A DNA stretch of 64,000 nucleotides from CAWDDA01 sp963813345 (GCA_963813345.1 CAWEYR010000026.1:1-64000), one strand, 5' to 3'. Numbered from the stretch's first letter, positions 48,714 through 58,821 are shown. Numbers and translations are program-made. The notes: generated by a model not told the origin, from the letters alone.

Positions 48714-48878
48714 TTTCGTTTGATACCTCATCTATGAATCAGCACCTTGTAGTGGCAACCAGTGTGCCGGGCCAAACAAAGGGATTAGCCAGACATCTAC
48801 GTGAGTCGGCCCTTCAAACATGTGGCTCTTCGCAGTAACTTCGGACAGAAATGTCGGTATGGCGTTCAAGGCTTCAGA

Positions 48879-48962
48879 TTTGGAGTGCGGCGGCTTAGCG
48901 CCGCTTTTCTCCGATGATCACTGCAGAGATAAAGCGGCGCCAAGTCGCTAAAGCTCGAACTC
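48879..48962. repeat. Inverted repeat TTTGGAGTGCGGCGGCTTAGCGCCGCTTT
   Basis: The left arm (GGCGGCTTAGCGCCGCTTT) and right arm (AAAGCGGCGCCAAGTCGC) form an imperfect hairpin. The flanking TTTGGAGTGCGG matches the repeat at 63239-63341, so both belong to one family. Together with the rest of 48714-48971 there is no gene here. Confidence 0.65.
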
Positions 48963-48971
48963 AATGTACGC

Positions 48972-49466
48972 TCAATCTTTGACTACAAGTGTGCGGGCCA
49001 GCTTGTCGTGCAGCCCCTGCTGGCGGGGATCCCACAGCGCCCAGCAGATGCCGAGACCAAAGGTGAGTATCGATAGCGGATAACCAATGATATGTCGCAA
49101 AACAGCAGTCTTGTAAGTCAGGTGTTCACCGTCCTCTCGAATTATCCGAATCCCGAGGAACCGTTTTCCGAGAGTCTGCCCATACCGCTCTGTCAAAAAA
49201 ACCACGTTGAAGATTACAAGTGCGGCGGTAACGAGGTATCCGAGGATCAAAACAACACTCGCCAGGCCAGGTGCAGCCCAGCGGCGTTTGAAATAGATCG
49301 CTATAAGCACGGTGATTGCAGGGATCAGAAGGGTAAGAATGTAATCGAGTAGAAATGCGCTCGAACGAAGCCCGATACTTGCGAGCTGAATCCCCGCGGA
49401 TTGGCGCGCTTCATGCCGTTCCCGAGCCGGTGCAGGCCGGTTCTTTATAGTCCCTTGTAACTCCAT
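48972..49466 (-). CDS. RDD-family membrane protein
   Basis: A 164-aa protein with a short polar N-terminus, then the RDD hallmark (SIGLRSSAFLLDYILTLLIPAI with conserved Arg and Asp), a second segment (LASVVLILGYLVTAALVIFNVVFL) and the conserved TLGKRFLGIRIIREDG and HIIGYPLSILTFGLG, ending QGLHDKLARTLVVKD. RDD proteins are small multi-pass membrane proteins, some linked to cation transport. It lies 22 bases after the kinase gene and is probably co-transcribed with it. Confidence 0.85.
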   Translation of the reverse strand: MELQGTIKNRPAPARERHEARQSAGIQLASIGLRSSAFLLDYILTLLIPAITVLIAIYFKRRWAAPGLASVVLILGYLVTAALVIFNVVFLTERYGQTLGKRFLGIRIIREDGEHLTYKTAVLRHIIGYPLSILTFGLGICWALWDPRQQGLHDKLARTLVVKD

Positions 49467-49488
49467 TGATTCCGCTCGCTCAAATGCC

Positions 49489-50978
49489 TCAGGTAAGAAT
49501 GAACTTCAACGTAGTTTCACCGAGCCTCAACTCATCTCCACTCGCGAGCGCATGCGGCTTGCCCTGGGAGAGACGCACCTGACCGGTACTGCTTTGGATA
49601 AACGTTCCGTTGGCGCTCCCCAGATCTTCAAGATAGAACTGACTGCCCTGAGCAATGATCTTCGCGTGCCTGCGCGACACGCGCGCTGCCGGGTCGTATC
49701 GCGAAAGATCAACTTCGGGTCGGATATTGCGGTTGGGATCCATGCGACCGATCAGGCTCTCACCTTCTTCATTCAATGGGAACTGCGCACTCATCTCCGT
49801 CGTGCCAATGACGATCAGCTTGGCAGTCGTCTTCTTGGTCTGCTTCTGGCCACAGAAGGCGCAGTAGACGTCATCGAGGGCCATTTCGTGGTTGCAATGA
49901 ATGCAATTTCTGACGATCTTTGCCGCCGGAATCTCGATGGAAATCGGAGTCATGTCTGACGGCATCGGCATTATCTGATGCAGACGTCGCAGATGCTTCT
50001 TGAGCTCCTGGCCGAATGCACGGGCCGATGGCCACCGCTCTTCTGGTTTGTCTTCGACGGCCCGGCAGATCAAGGCTTCCATTTCAGCTGTGATCGACGG
50101 GTTCAGCTGGCGCGGTTTCGGGTTCTTGGTGAAGTCGAAGATCAACAGCGGCTTGTCTTGCGGATCGTGGCCTGTGAGCAAATGGAACATCGTCGCGCCC
50201 AGCGAATAGATGTCCGAAGCGGGCTCGACCTTTCCCGAAAAGAGCTCAGGCGGCGCGTAACCCATCGTCCCGATTGCGGTAACTCCCTTCTGCTGGGGAG
50301 TCACAAAACGAGCGATACCAAAGTCCACGAGCATGATTCGATTTCTCGAATCGAGCATGAGGTTAGCTGGTTTCAAATCACGATAGATGATTCGGCTGAG
50401 TCTGCGAGTGAATGTAGTCAAGGACATCGCAGATTTCGACACCCCACTGCGCGACCATCATCTCATCGACTTTCCCTCCGAGTTCCTCCTGCCGGTCGTG
50501 CGAGATCGCCTCCTTCGATGTACTTCATGACGAGGTAGTAGCGCCCGCGTGCGACATCGAGAAAATGCTGATAGATGGTCGGAATTGCAGGATGATCGAG
50601 TTCTGCGAGGAGATCGGCTTCACGTTTGAAGTCTTCGATTGCTTTCCCGCGAGCAGCTTCGTCGGCAAACATTTCGACCAGTTCCTTGACGGCGACCAGC
50701 CGATTGGCGAGATTCTGATCTTCGGCAAGATAGACCGAACCCATGCCACCGCCACCGATCCGCCTGAGTATCTTGTAGCGGTCGGCGAGCAGCGTGCCCA
50801 GTGCAAGCTGAATTCCTGTCGGGGTATTAGTCGATCCAGTCATACTCGTACCGGCCGGCCGGTGCCCGGCTACCGGTGAGCTCACTCCCTGGGCTGAGTT
50901 TTCCTGCAGTGCACCGCACTCTCCACAGAAAGGATCACCCGTGGTGGTCGGGGCTCCGCATTCAGGACAAAACGGCAT
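49489..50978 (-). CDS. Serine/threonine protein kinase with zinc ribbons and C-terminal FHA domain (two frameshifts)
   Basis: The N-terminus is a zinc ribbon (CPECGAPTTTGDPFCGECG), then a eukaryotic-like kinase domain: RRIGGGGMGSVYLAED, VAVKEL, and after shifts near 50,476 and 50,402 the catalytic loop IIYRDLKPANLML (Tyr instead of His in HRD), LVDFGIARF and APPE. A second zinc ribbon (CIHCNHEMALDDVYCAFCG) and an FHA domain (IGRMDPNRNI, VSRRHAKI, GSANGTFI) complete it, about 495 aa in all. It would phosphorylate Ser/Thr on partners that the FHA proteins nearby can bind. There is no transmembrane segment, so it is a cytosolic kinase. Confidence 0.85.
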
Positions 50979-51019
50979 AAGAGACTATCGCAAGGTCTCA
51001 CGCTTTGAATCTTCCGACG

Positions 51020-51703
51020 TCAGCTCATGACAAACTTGAGAAACGTCTTGCCTACAATGATCTCATCGCCATGCTTTAATGGCTGTTTGTTTCCCGGCAA
51101 CAACCTCGGTCCCCTGTTGATAAATGTTCCGTTCGTGCTGCCGAGGTCCTCGATGACAAACTGATTATTGAGCATCTGGATTCTTGCATGACGGCGCGAG
51201 ACCTTTGCTTCAGGATCATCCTGATCAAGATCGATATCGGGGAAAATTCCACCATCCGCATCCCAACGGCCGATCAAGGCCTCAGGTTCACTTACCGGAA
51301 ACTCCTTGCCGACTTTTCCGCCTCGTTGAATTACAAGCTTAGCCTTTGAATCCGGATCCGTCGGACCGGGATTTCCGGGATCCTGATTGGCGAGCTGCTC
51401 GCCACTCGATAACGGACTAGTGTGAGGCCTGCTTGCAGGCGGATTGCCACCACTCCGACGCGCGGCACTCTGTGCCAGCTGTCCCGACCGGCGGACAGGA
51501 GGCGCAGGCGGCGGAGCCATATATGGAATCGCCGGCCGTGGATTTGCGTTCTCACGTGCGAAGGCTGGGGGTGGTGGAGGTTGCGGTTGAGGCGGAGTAT
51601 AGGCCGGCGTTCGAGCACTTGCAGCACTCAGTCTCGCCCCGCACTCGTCGCAATACTCTGAGCCATCCATGTTTTCGGTACTACAATGAGCACATGTGAT
51701 CAT
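51020..51703 (-). CDS. Zinc-ribbon / proline-rich / FHA-domain protein
   Basis: A 227-aa protein starting with a zinc ribbon (CAHCSTENMDGSEYCDECG), followed by a disordered Pro-rich linker (PQPQPPPPPAFA) and a C-terminal FHA domain (about 130-225; LIGRWDADGG, KVSRRHARI, GSTNGTFINRGP). It is the likely first gene of the operon with the kinase and RDD genes (42 bases before the kinase). It probably serves as a phosphothreonine-binding adaptor for that kinase. Confidence 0.85.
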   Translation of the reverse strand: MITCAHCSTENMDGSEYCDECGARLSAASARTPAYTPPQPQPPPPPAFARENANPRPAIPYMAPPPAPPVRRSGQLAQSAARRSGGNPPASRPHTSPLSSGEQLANQDPGNPGPTDPDSKAKLVIQRGGKVGKEFPVSEPEALIGRWDADGGIFPDIDLDQDDPEAKVSRRHARIQMLNNQFVIEDLGSTNGTFINRGPRLLPGNKQPLKHGDEIIVGKTFLKFVMS

Positions 51704-51969
51704 ATATGTTATCAGCCTCCGCTGAGCAAGAGACTATGAAACGACCAACAATTCTACAATGATTCATTTTCCGTTTCCAGCTAACGAGGGTATGGAGTTC
51801 AGGTTGTGGCAGTGGTCAGTGAGCAGAGGTCAGCGGTCAGAGGGCGCAGGGCAAGGTCAGTGGTCAGAGTCAGTGGCAGTGAATCAGAGTAGGCAGTGAT
51901 TGTCTGCAGCTCTCTGTCAGTCTATCACTCTGCGCCCTGGCTGCGTTGACTTCTGTCAACTCCATGCGC
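51704..51969. repeat. Worn GGTCAG-rich repeat region upstream of tRNA-Leu
   Basis: The stretch holds short direct repeats (GGTCAGTGGTCAG, GTCAGAG) and a partial inverted match (TCTGCGCCCTGGCTGCG with GGGCGCAGGGC). GTATGGAGTTCA near 51,790 and TTGAACTCC near 51,970 are the outer ends of the same family as 42414-42551. No gene is seen. Confidence 0.5.
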
Positions 51970-51997
51970 TTGAACTCCTACATTGACACAGTAGTAT
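51970..51997 (+). promoter_or_regulatory. Promoter of tRNA-Leu
   Basis: TTGAAC (51970-51975) and TAGTAT (51992-51997) with a 16-base spacer; transcription would begin a few bases before the tRNA at 52009. Confidence 0.4.
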
Positions 51998-52008
51998 TTG
52001 TAATTCCT

Positions 52009-52092
<84 letters not shown>

Positions 52093-52111
52093 CTTTGTCT
52101 TTAGAAAACAA

Positions 52112-53381
52112 GTGGTTGAGTCACCCAGGCCCCGGCACGATCCGTACTCAGCTCTCCGCGAGAAAGGCTTCAGGCACTTCCTTCTCGGGTCATGTTGCCT
52201 CGGTCCTCGGCATCCAGATGCAGACGGTTGCCGTTGGCTGGCAGCTCTACGAAAAAACCGGCTCCGCGATGGCGCTCGGCCTGGTAGGCCTCGTTCAGGT
52301 AATTCCAATGCTTGGCCTCGCCCTGCCTGCAGGCCACGCCGCCGACAGGTTCGACAGGCGTCGCGTACTGATGGGTGCGACCCTGCTGGCCGTCATCAGC
52401 TCGCTCGGCCTTCTCTTTGCAACGCTTTATGGCAGTGGAGTCGCGTTGATCTATGTCTGCCTGGCTGCAAGTGGAATTGCGAGGGCTTATCAGGGTCCTG
52501 CACGGTCGTCACTCATGCCATCGCTCGTGCCTCGGTCCTCGTTTAGCAACGCCGTGACATGGGGCGTGAGCGGCTTTGAGCTTGCTTCAATGGCAGGCCC
52601 TGCTCTTGGAGGCCTGTTCATCGCCCTATTCAAAGGCACCTGGCAGGTCTACCTTTTCGCTGCGCTGACGAGCGCCTTTTATGTCGTCATGCTTGGCTCA
52701 CTCGCGAAGCGTTCCTTCACCGCCTCTCCTTCGACCGATGCCGTTGCGAAAGAACTGGACTTCAGATCGCTGGTAGCCGGATTTGGCTACGTACGCCGCA
52801 CTACCGTCTTACTTGCAACAATGACGCTCGATCTGTTTGCTGTTCTCCTCGGTGGAGCCGTGGCGCTTCTGCCTATTTTCGCAAAAGACATTTTGAACGT
52901 CGGTCCGGTGGGGCTCGGATGGTTACAGGCCGCCCCTTCGTTCGGGGCGATCCTTATGGCCCTGACCACGACTCACCTCCCGCCTATGAAGAAGGCCGGC
53001 AAAACGCTGCTTTGGTCGGTTGCCGGGTTTGGCATTGCCACGATTGTTTTTGGTATCTCTCAATCATTCTGGCTCTCGTTCATGATGCTTTTCCTCACCG
53101 GTGCCTTCGACAATGTCAGCGTAGTCGTCCGCCATACCCTGGTGCAGGTCCTGACGCCGGATGAGATGCGCGGCAGAGTCTCTGCAGTCAATGGAATGTT
53201 CATCAATGCATCGAATGAGCTCGGACGATTCGAGTCGGGAGCTCTCGCTGCCCTGACCGGCCCAATCGCAGCGGTAGTCCTTGGCGGCGTCGGCACTCTG
53301 GCGGTAGTTGCGTTCTCGGCCCTAAAATGGCCTGAACTCCGCCGCGTTGGAATGCTCGATAGCGAAGCAGTGTTGAAATGA
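52112..53381 (+). CDS. MFS transporter, MFS_3/EntS-like (N-terminal frameshift)
   Basis: The proper N-terminus is read in a different frame from a GTG at 52112 (PYSALREKGFRHFLLG), then an extra T near 52,188 leads into HVASVLGIQMQTVAVGWQLYEKTG. The body has about 12 membrane helices, the loop motif GHAADRFDRRRVLMG and the second-half PDEMRGRVSAVNGMF. It resembles the MFS gene at 38958-40259, so the two are distant paralogues. The stop overlaps the larA start (ATGA), implying one transcript; it may export or import the substrate of the racemase. Confidence 0.85.
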
Positions 53382-54652
53382 TCAGTACCAGAGTCCATCT
53401 GCAATATGGTAAGGACGGTCTCGAAATCGACCTTCCGTCAAACAATGTTTCGATAATCGCCCCGCGCGCGATCGAAGGGCTCGAGGACGAAGCGCGAGGC
53501 TTCGTCGAAGCGGTGCGCAATCCGATTGCATCGCGGCCACTCAGAGAACTGGTGTCGGCCGAGGATCGGGTTGCAGTGGTTATTCCAGACATTACGCGCC
53601 CGCTTCCGTCAGACAGGTTGCTTTCGTGGCTGTTCGCAGAACTTGATCATGTTCCGGTTGAAAAGTTCGTGATTATCAACGGAACTGGATCCCATCGCGT
53701 CAATACTCCGGACGAGTTGCGCGCTATGGTCGGTGACGAGATCGTTAACCGATTCCGAATCATCAATCATAATGCGCACGATTTGTCCACGCTCGCACTT
53801 GTCGGAAAGAAAGATGACGGTCACCCGCTCTATTTCAATCGCGAATACGTTGAAGCCGACAGGCGCATTGTGCTCGGCTTCATCGAGCCACACTTTATGG
53901 CGGGTTTCTCTGGCGGCTACAAGGGTATCTTCCCTGCTGTTGCCGATATCGATTCGATAATGCATTACCACAGGGCCGACGTTATCGGGCACGAACGATC
54001 GACCTGGGGTGTGCTGGACGGCAATCCGACGCAGGAACAGATCAGGAAAAATGGTTCGCTGCTTCCCGTCGACTTCTGCATCAATGTGACGCTGAATCGA
54101 GAACGGCAAATAACTCGCTACTTTTGCGGAGACGTCGCCAGCGCGCACGCAGCCGGATGTGCATTCGCTAAGCAGACGGCAATGGTCGGTGTAGCAGAAC
54201 CATACTCAGTAGTCATTACGACAAATAGCGGCTATCCGCTCGACCAGAATCTTTACCAGACGGTCAAGGGCATGTCGGCGGCGGCGCAGATCGTTGCCGA
54301 TGGAGGCTATATACTCTCTGCGTCGCGCTGCAACGATGGATTCCCGTCCCACGGCAATTTCCGAAAGCTGCTAATCGAACATGATTCGCCGCGCAAGGTG
54401 CTCGATACTATTCTCACGCCCGGTTTTTCGATGTATGACCAATGGGAAGCCCAGTTGCTGGCAATGGTCTGTCTCAAGGCGCGAGTCGGACTCTATAGTG
54501 AAATCCCGGATGACGACGTCAGGAAAGCTCACCTTGAACCGGTGGCCAACATCACTGCTCGAGTCGCAGGAGAACTTGAAAAACTTGGCGTCGACGCGCC
54601 GATTGCTGTGATGCCCGAAGGCCCGATGACGATTCCTTATCTCTCAGCGTGA
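53378..54652 (+). CDS. larA: LarA-family nickel-dependent lactate racemase-like protein
   Basis: A 424-aa protein of the LarA/DUF2088 family. The residues that hold the nickel-pincer cofactor and act as acid/base are recognisable: His106 (GTGSHRVN), His172 and Lys182 (EPHFMAGFSGGYKGI). DITRPLP near residue 71 is also typical. LarA interconverts D- and L-lactate; homologues act on other 2-hydroxyacids. The cofactor-making larB, larC and larE genes are not in this window. ATGA and GTGA overlaps tie it to the MFS gene upstream and the 386-aa gene downstream. Confidence 0.88.
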   Translation: MISTRVHLQYGKDGLEIDLPSNNVSIIAPRAIEGLEDEARGFVEAVRNPIASRPLRELVSAEDRVAVVIPDITRPLPSDRLLSWLFAELDHVPVEKFVIINGTGSHRVNTPDELRAMVGDEIVNRFRIINHNAHDLSTLALVGKKDDGHPLYFNREYVEADRRIVLGFIEPHFMAGFSGGYKGIFPAVADIDSIMHYHRADVIGHERSTWGVLDGNPTQEQIRKNGSLLPVDFCINVTLNRERQITRYFCGDVASAHAAGCAFAKQTAMVGVAEPYSVVITTNSGYPLDQNLYQTVKGMSAAAQIVADGGYILSASRCNDGFPSHGNFRKLLIEHDSPRKVLDTILTPGFSMYDQWEAQLLAMVCLKARVGLYSEIPDDDVRKAHLEPVANITARVAGELEKLGVDAPIAVMPEGPMTIPYLSA

Positions 54653-55809
54653 TCAAAGAAGTCGCCGAGATCGCTACAATCTCAGACCCTGCCATCCGCA
54701 ACCTGCGGATCACACAATGCTATAGCGAGCTATCTCGAGCCGTAGCCAGCCGCACCGGCCAGAAGCCCAACTGGTGCACCTTTGCAACCTGGGCTTCGAA
54801 GCAGGCTGGAGTCTCGATTCGCAAAGAAGACCTGAGAAGAAAGCTCGAGCATGCCATTGAGACTGCCCCTGCCATCTTGCAGGCGTTGCTCGCTATTGCC
54901 CACATTGCGCGGGAACTTGGCGGGAGTGCAACTGAAGAGCGTGTTCGAGAAGTCTTCAGGAGCATCATAAACCGCCCGGGCAGATTCAATGCAATTGAGC
55001 GCACCAGCGCTGCTGCCGCCAGGGGCAACCTCAAGGTCTTCGATGAAATCGGACGCGAGTTTGCGCGATTTCTCCCGCTCTGTGACAACACAAACAAGTT
55101 CGATGATGATGCGATACGCGGCTTCTGCGAAGCTCTCAAGCCCGGCGACCCGCCCGACGGCCAGGAACTGCTCAAGAAGGGGTTTGCTCACTATTATCGG
55201 TCGTTCTATGAAACTGATCCGAGACTCAAAGAAGAGTTGATGTTTCTTGCAAATGCCGAGATCGGTTTCCACGAGCAGAACCGTCTTCAACCGGAGATCG
55301 CCGAAGCTCTGGACACGCCACTTCTCGACGCAGCCGAGTTCAAGCGGGAACTGCTGCGCAAGGTATTTCCTTTTGGGGGCTGGTGGGAGCGGTTGAAACT
55401 GATTTCCACCAGGCTCTTCAGAGGGCCGACGCCACTCGATCGGGCAATTGAAAGACTGGTCTCAGGCGTGCGTCAAATTGTGCATCACGTGATCACCGAC
55501 CACTTGATGACCCTGAGCTTGAGTGGTGGCAGAGTGCTGCGTCTCGGACAGGACCTCAGTGCGAGTTTTCCAGCTTCTCTCAACACGCTTACCATGAGTG
55601 AAGCGCTCGAGTTGATTCGCCGAATCGATCCGACCCTCGATTCGACACACGAGTCAGGTGCGGAAGATTGGGCAAACCTCAGCGATCGAATGCACTTCAT
55701 CGTGGATTTCTTCCGTTGCTTCCACGAGGACCCGAGACTGTTCGATCATCCATTCACCGAAGCTCAAATCGAGGAAGCGAAGGCCGGGCGGGTTCCGAAA
55801 GATCTCTGA
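54649..55809 (+). CDS. Hypothetical protein, 386 aa, coupled to larA
   Basis: The GTG start at 54649 overlaps the larA stop (GTGA). The protein is mostly alpha-helical, soluble and rich in Arg, Glu and Leu, with blocks such as CYSELSRAVASRTGQKPNWCTFATWASKQAG, HYYRSFYETDPRLKEELMFLANAEIGFHEQNRLQPEIAEAL and RMHFIVDFFRCFHEDPRLFDHPF. No signal peptide or membrane helix and no known catalytic motif is seen. I recognise no named domain. The translational coupling suggests a role linked to the racemase, for example on the same metabolite, but this is inference. Confidence 0.75.
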   Translation: MIKEVAEIATISDPAIRNLRITQCYSELSRAVASRTGQKPNWCTFATWASKQAGVSIRKEDLRRKLEHAIETAPAILQALLAIAHIARELGGSATEERVREVFRSIINRPGRFNAIERTSAAAARGNLKVFDEIGREFARFLPLCDNTNKFDDDAIRGFCEALKPGDPPDGQELLKKGFAHYYRSFYETDPRLKEELMFLANAEIGFHEQNRLQPEIAEALDTPLLDAAEFKRELLRKVFPFGGWWERLKLISTRLFRGPTPLDRAIERLVSGVRQIVHHVITDHLMTLSLSGGRVLRLGQDLSASFPASLNTLTMSEALELIRRIDPTLDSTHESGAEDWANLSDRMHFIVDFFRCFHEDPRLFDHPFTEAQIEEAKAGRVPKDL

Positions 55810-55875
55810 TAAGAACCTTACAGAAGGTCGCACAAGGAAATCGCCTGTTAAGAGAATCTTCAGACGCTCAGATTT

Positions 55876-57202
55876 TCAAGAAGAAGATTCCGCCTGAAGG
55901 CGGTAAAAGGTACTTTCGGAGATGATCGTCTGGTTTCGTTCGGGGCCCGTTGATATCAGGGCGAATGGAGCTCCAGACAACTCGGCGAGCTTGTCAACGT
56001 AATGTCGGGCGCGACTCGGCAGGTCCTCGAGTTTTGAAATGCCGGCTGTGCTTTCGCGCCATCCCGGGAAAGTCTCGTACACCGGTTCGGCCTCGGACAT
56101 CTGGTTCGCGTCGTCAGGTACTTCGTCAGTCTCGCGTCCTTTGATGCGGTAAGCGACGCAAACCTTGATCTCATCCAGTTCGTCAAGTACGTCAAGCTTC
56201 GTCAGCGCCAGTGCCTCGAGTCCATTAACCATGACGGCATAACGCGCAACCACTGCATCAAACCATCCGGTTCTCCGTGGGCGCCCGGTCGAGGCTCCGT
56301 ATTCTCCGCCGCGCGCCCGAAGCAGCTCTCCAAGATCATTGTCGAGTTCTGTCGGAAAGGGCCCGCCCCCTACACGCGTGGTGTAGGCCTTGATAACACC
56401 GATCGTGTAGTCGATCGATCCCGGTGGAATTCCAGCTGCCTGTGCACGCGCCACCGATAGAAGAATTCGAAGAAGTCACGAAAGGATAAGTCCCGTGATC
56501 GATGTCGAGCATCGTTGCTTGTGCGCCCTCGAGCAGGAGTGATTTGCCATCGCGCACTGCACGATTAAGAAAATAGGTAGTATCGACGACGTGAGGCGCC
56601 AGGCGCTCTGCCCATCTCAGCCCATCTTCGACCAGCTGTGAGCTGTCGATCTGCTCGCCGCCAAGACTCCTCAGCAGGCGGTTTGCCTGTTCTGCATTGA
56701 TGGCGAGCCTTTCGCTGAGCTCTTCAGGTCTCGTCAGATCGCCCGCGCGGATCCCGCGCCGGGCCATCTTTTCTTCATACGCCGGACCGATGCCTCGCAT
56801 TGTCGTGCCCACGGCGTTTCGCCCTCGGTGAGTTTCTATCTGACGATCGAGAGCAACGTGGTAAGGGAGGATTAGATGAGCACGGCTGCTCACCAGCAGA
56901 TTGTCTTTGTTGACCTTGATGCCTCTGGCAAGAAGATGATCGATCTCCTCGATCAATGCCTCGGGCGACACAACAACACCGTTACCAATAACGCAGGTCT
57001 TCCCGGCGTGTGTAATGCCGGACGGAATCAGATGGAGTACGAACTTTTCGTCTTCGCCATTGGCGCCGCGAATAATGACAGTGTGTCCGGCGTTGTGGCC
57101 CCCCTGGTACCGCGCGATGATGTCGAAGCGCGGCGCCAGCAGGTCGACGATCTTTCCCTTACCTTCGTCGCCCCACTGTGCGCCGATGATTGCGAGGTTC
57201 AT
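55876..57202 (-). CDS. purA: Adenylosuccinate synthetase (one frameshift)
   Basis: The start ATG 57202 opens with the GTP-binding loop QWGDEGKGKIVD. Other signatures follow: GGHNAGHTV, HLIPSG, GTTMRGIGPAYEEKMARRGIRAGD, EGAQATMLDIDHGTYPFVTSSN. At about 56,437 one extra base shifts the frame after GGACTG; the continuation AGIPPGSIDYTIGVIKAYTTRVGGGPFPTE, GRPRRTGWFD and LSGAPFALISTGPERNQTI is normal. It joins IMP and aspartate with GTP in AMP synthesis. Being essential, it is almost certainly intact in the organism. The last dozen residues (STFYRLQAESSS) are read from a REP-like element. Confidence 0.92.
55881..55917. repeat. REP-like element inside the purA 3' end
   Basis: AGATTCCGCCTGAAGGCGGTAAAAGGTAC, a copy of the family at 47630 and 60277 in reverse orientation. 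It encodes the last residues of PurA. Confidence 0.65.
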
Positions 57203-57266
57203 TGTGTCACTGATTTCTGATGCCGTTATGGCATCTCGTCCTGGCATCTCTTCTGGCCGGCGGTGT

Positions 57267-58217
57267 TCAATAGCCGGCGACTGATTTGCTGTTCTTCTCG
57301 AGGAATTTCTCGACTGAAACTGCGGCCTGCACACCATCGGCCACGACGTTGGCGAGTTGATAGATTGGCCGGACACAAAGATCGCCGGCGGCAAACAGGC
57401 CAGGCACTTTGGTCTCCATGAGATCGTTGACGATCACCCTTCCGGATTCGTCGATATCCACGAGGTCTTTAACAATATCCGAGTTCGGTATCCACCCTAT
57501 GAATACGAATACCGCCTTGACCGGCAGCTCGCTGACTTCATCCGTCTTAAGATTCCTTACGCGAACTCCATCTACTTCCTTGTCGCCGATAACCTCTTCG
57601 ACGACCGAGTTCCAGACAGGATTGACCTTTTCAGCATGCAGATACTGCTCGATGAGTATTTTCTGAGCTGTGAATTGATCGCGGCGGTGGATCGACTTGA
57701 TATCCGACGCATAGCGGGTCAGGAAGTGACCTTCTTCCACTGCCGAATTGCCACCCCCGACCACGGCCACCGGAACATTTCGAAAGAAAGCACCATCGCA
57801 GGTCGCACAGTAGCTGACTCCATAGCCAATAAGACGCTCTTCACCGGGCACCTTGAGCTGCCGAGGGTGACGTCCCATGGCAAGAATGACGGCGCGCGAT
57901 GTAACTTTAGTCTTGTCTCCGAGCTCGATAGTGAACGTGCCATTGGATTCGGGTGTGATCTTGTCGGCACCAACACCGATCCGGACTTCAGCGCCAAACC
58001 GTTGAGCGTGTTTGAGAAATGCCTGGGAAAAGTCATAACCGGAGATGCCGTCGGCAAATCCGGGATAGTTATCGATTGCGGAGGTAAGAGCAATTTGCCC
58101 GCCCGGAACCTGCTTTTCGAGGACAAGCGTCTTCAAAAGCGCTCGGCCCGTGTACACGGCGGAGGCCAGTCCCGTCGGTCCCCCGCCGATGATCGTAACA
58201 TCGTAATCAGTCGGCAT
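57267..58217 (-). CDS. trxB: Thioredoxin reductase
   Basis: A 316-aa flavoprotein: FAD-binding GGGPTGLASAVYTGRA at residues 11-26, the redox-active CATC motif (YCATCDGAFF), the NADPH-binding GGGNSAVEEG and the C-terminal FAD motif GLFAAGDLC. It passes electrons from NADPH to thioredoxin. Its start overlaps the trxA stop by 11 bases, making a trxA-trxB operon. Confidence 0.93.
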   Translation of the reverse strand: MPTDYDVTIIGGGPTGLASAVYTGRALLKTLVLEKQVPGGQIALTSAIDNYPGFADGISGYDFSQAFLKHAQRFGAEVRIGVGADKITPESNGTFTIELGDKTKVTSRAVILAMGRHPRQLKVPGEERLIGYGVSYCATCDGAFFRNVPVAVVGGGNSAVEEGHFLTRYASDIKSIHRRDQFTAQKILIEQYLHAEKVNPVWNSVVEEVIGDKEVDGVRVRNLKTDEVSELPVKAVFVFIGWIPNSDIVKDLVDIDESGRVIVNDLMETKVPGLFAAGDLCVRPIYQLANVVADGVQAAVSVEKFLEKNSKSVAGY

Positions 58218-58560
58218 TTGAGGGTTCTACAATCTGCTTATCGATCATTCCCGAAATGAATTCTTTGGCGTTTGACGGAACACCGACAACGCGGTCCGCT
58301 TCCTTTCCACCCTTAAAGAGAATCAACGTCGGGATTCCCTTGATTCCGTATTTCGACGAACTATCAATGTTCTCATCAACGTTGAGTTTGACTATTTTCG
58401 CCTTACCCTGATACTTCTCGGCTACCGCTTCAACGGTCGGGGTAAGCATCCGGCACGGCGCACACCACGCCGCCCAGAAATCCACGAGAACCGGGGTCTC
58501 GGATTTAAGAACTTCCTTTTCAAAATTTGAGTCATTCACTTCGGCGACGTATTCGCTCAT
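58207..58560 (-). CDS. trxA: Thioredoxin
   Basis: A 117-aa thioredoxin with the active site WAAWCAPCRML, the conserved cis-Pro region GIKGIPTLILFKGG and the usual beta-alpha fold. It begins with VNDSNFEKEVL, typical of bacterial TrxA. An AAAAGGAGTG site precedes ATG 58560. It reduces protein disulfides and is recharged by the overlapping trxB product. Confidence 0.93.
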   Translation of the reverse strand: MSEYVAEVNDSNFEKEVLKSETPVLVDFWAAWCAPCRMLTPTVEAVAEKYQGKAKIVKLNVDENIDSSSKYGIKGIPTLILFKGGKEADRVVGVPSNAKEFISGMIDKQIVEPSNAD

Positions 58561-58685
58561 TTGTCACTCCTTTTATAGCTCCTTAGTCTCCCCATCTCAC
58601 CGTGCAACCTGATCTCCAGATTGCAAGACTAACGATTATAGCAAACACAACCTGATGTTGGTATATCCGTCCGAACCCCTACCAC

Positions 58686-58821
58686 AGGGGGCGGGGGCCG
58701 GGGTCAGGGGTCAGGGTATGGAGTTCAAGCTTTAGCTTGCTGGTCTCGTATGCTCCATTGGTCAGAAGCAAGCTAAAGCTTGAACTCCAAACCCTGACCC
58801 CGATCCCTGATCCCCGACCCC
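58686..58821. repeat. Long inverted repeat, GGTATGGAGTTCAAGCTTTAGCTTGC family
   Basis: The left arm GGTCAGGGTATGGAGTTCAAGCTTTAGCTTGC and right arm AGCAAGCTAAAGCTTGAACTCCAAACCCTGACC pair with few mismatches. It has the same core as 42414-42551. It lies between glgA (stop 58821) and the trxA promoter region. Confidence 0.8.

Noticed and set aside
51790..51930. GGTCAG direct repeats, considered as CRISPR or iteron array
   Set aside because: Units are short and irregular with no spacers of constant length; the outer sequence matches the dispersed inverted-repeat family.
57357..58259. 300-codon frame on the plus strand
   Set aside because: Shadow of trxB, whose CATC and FAD/NADPH motifs are unambiguous on the minus strand.
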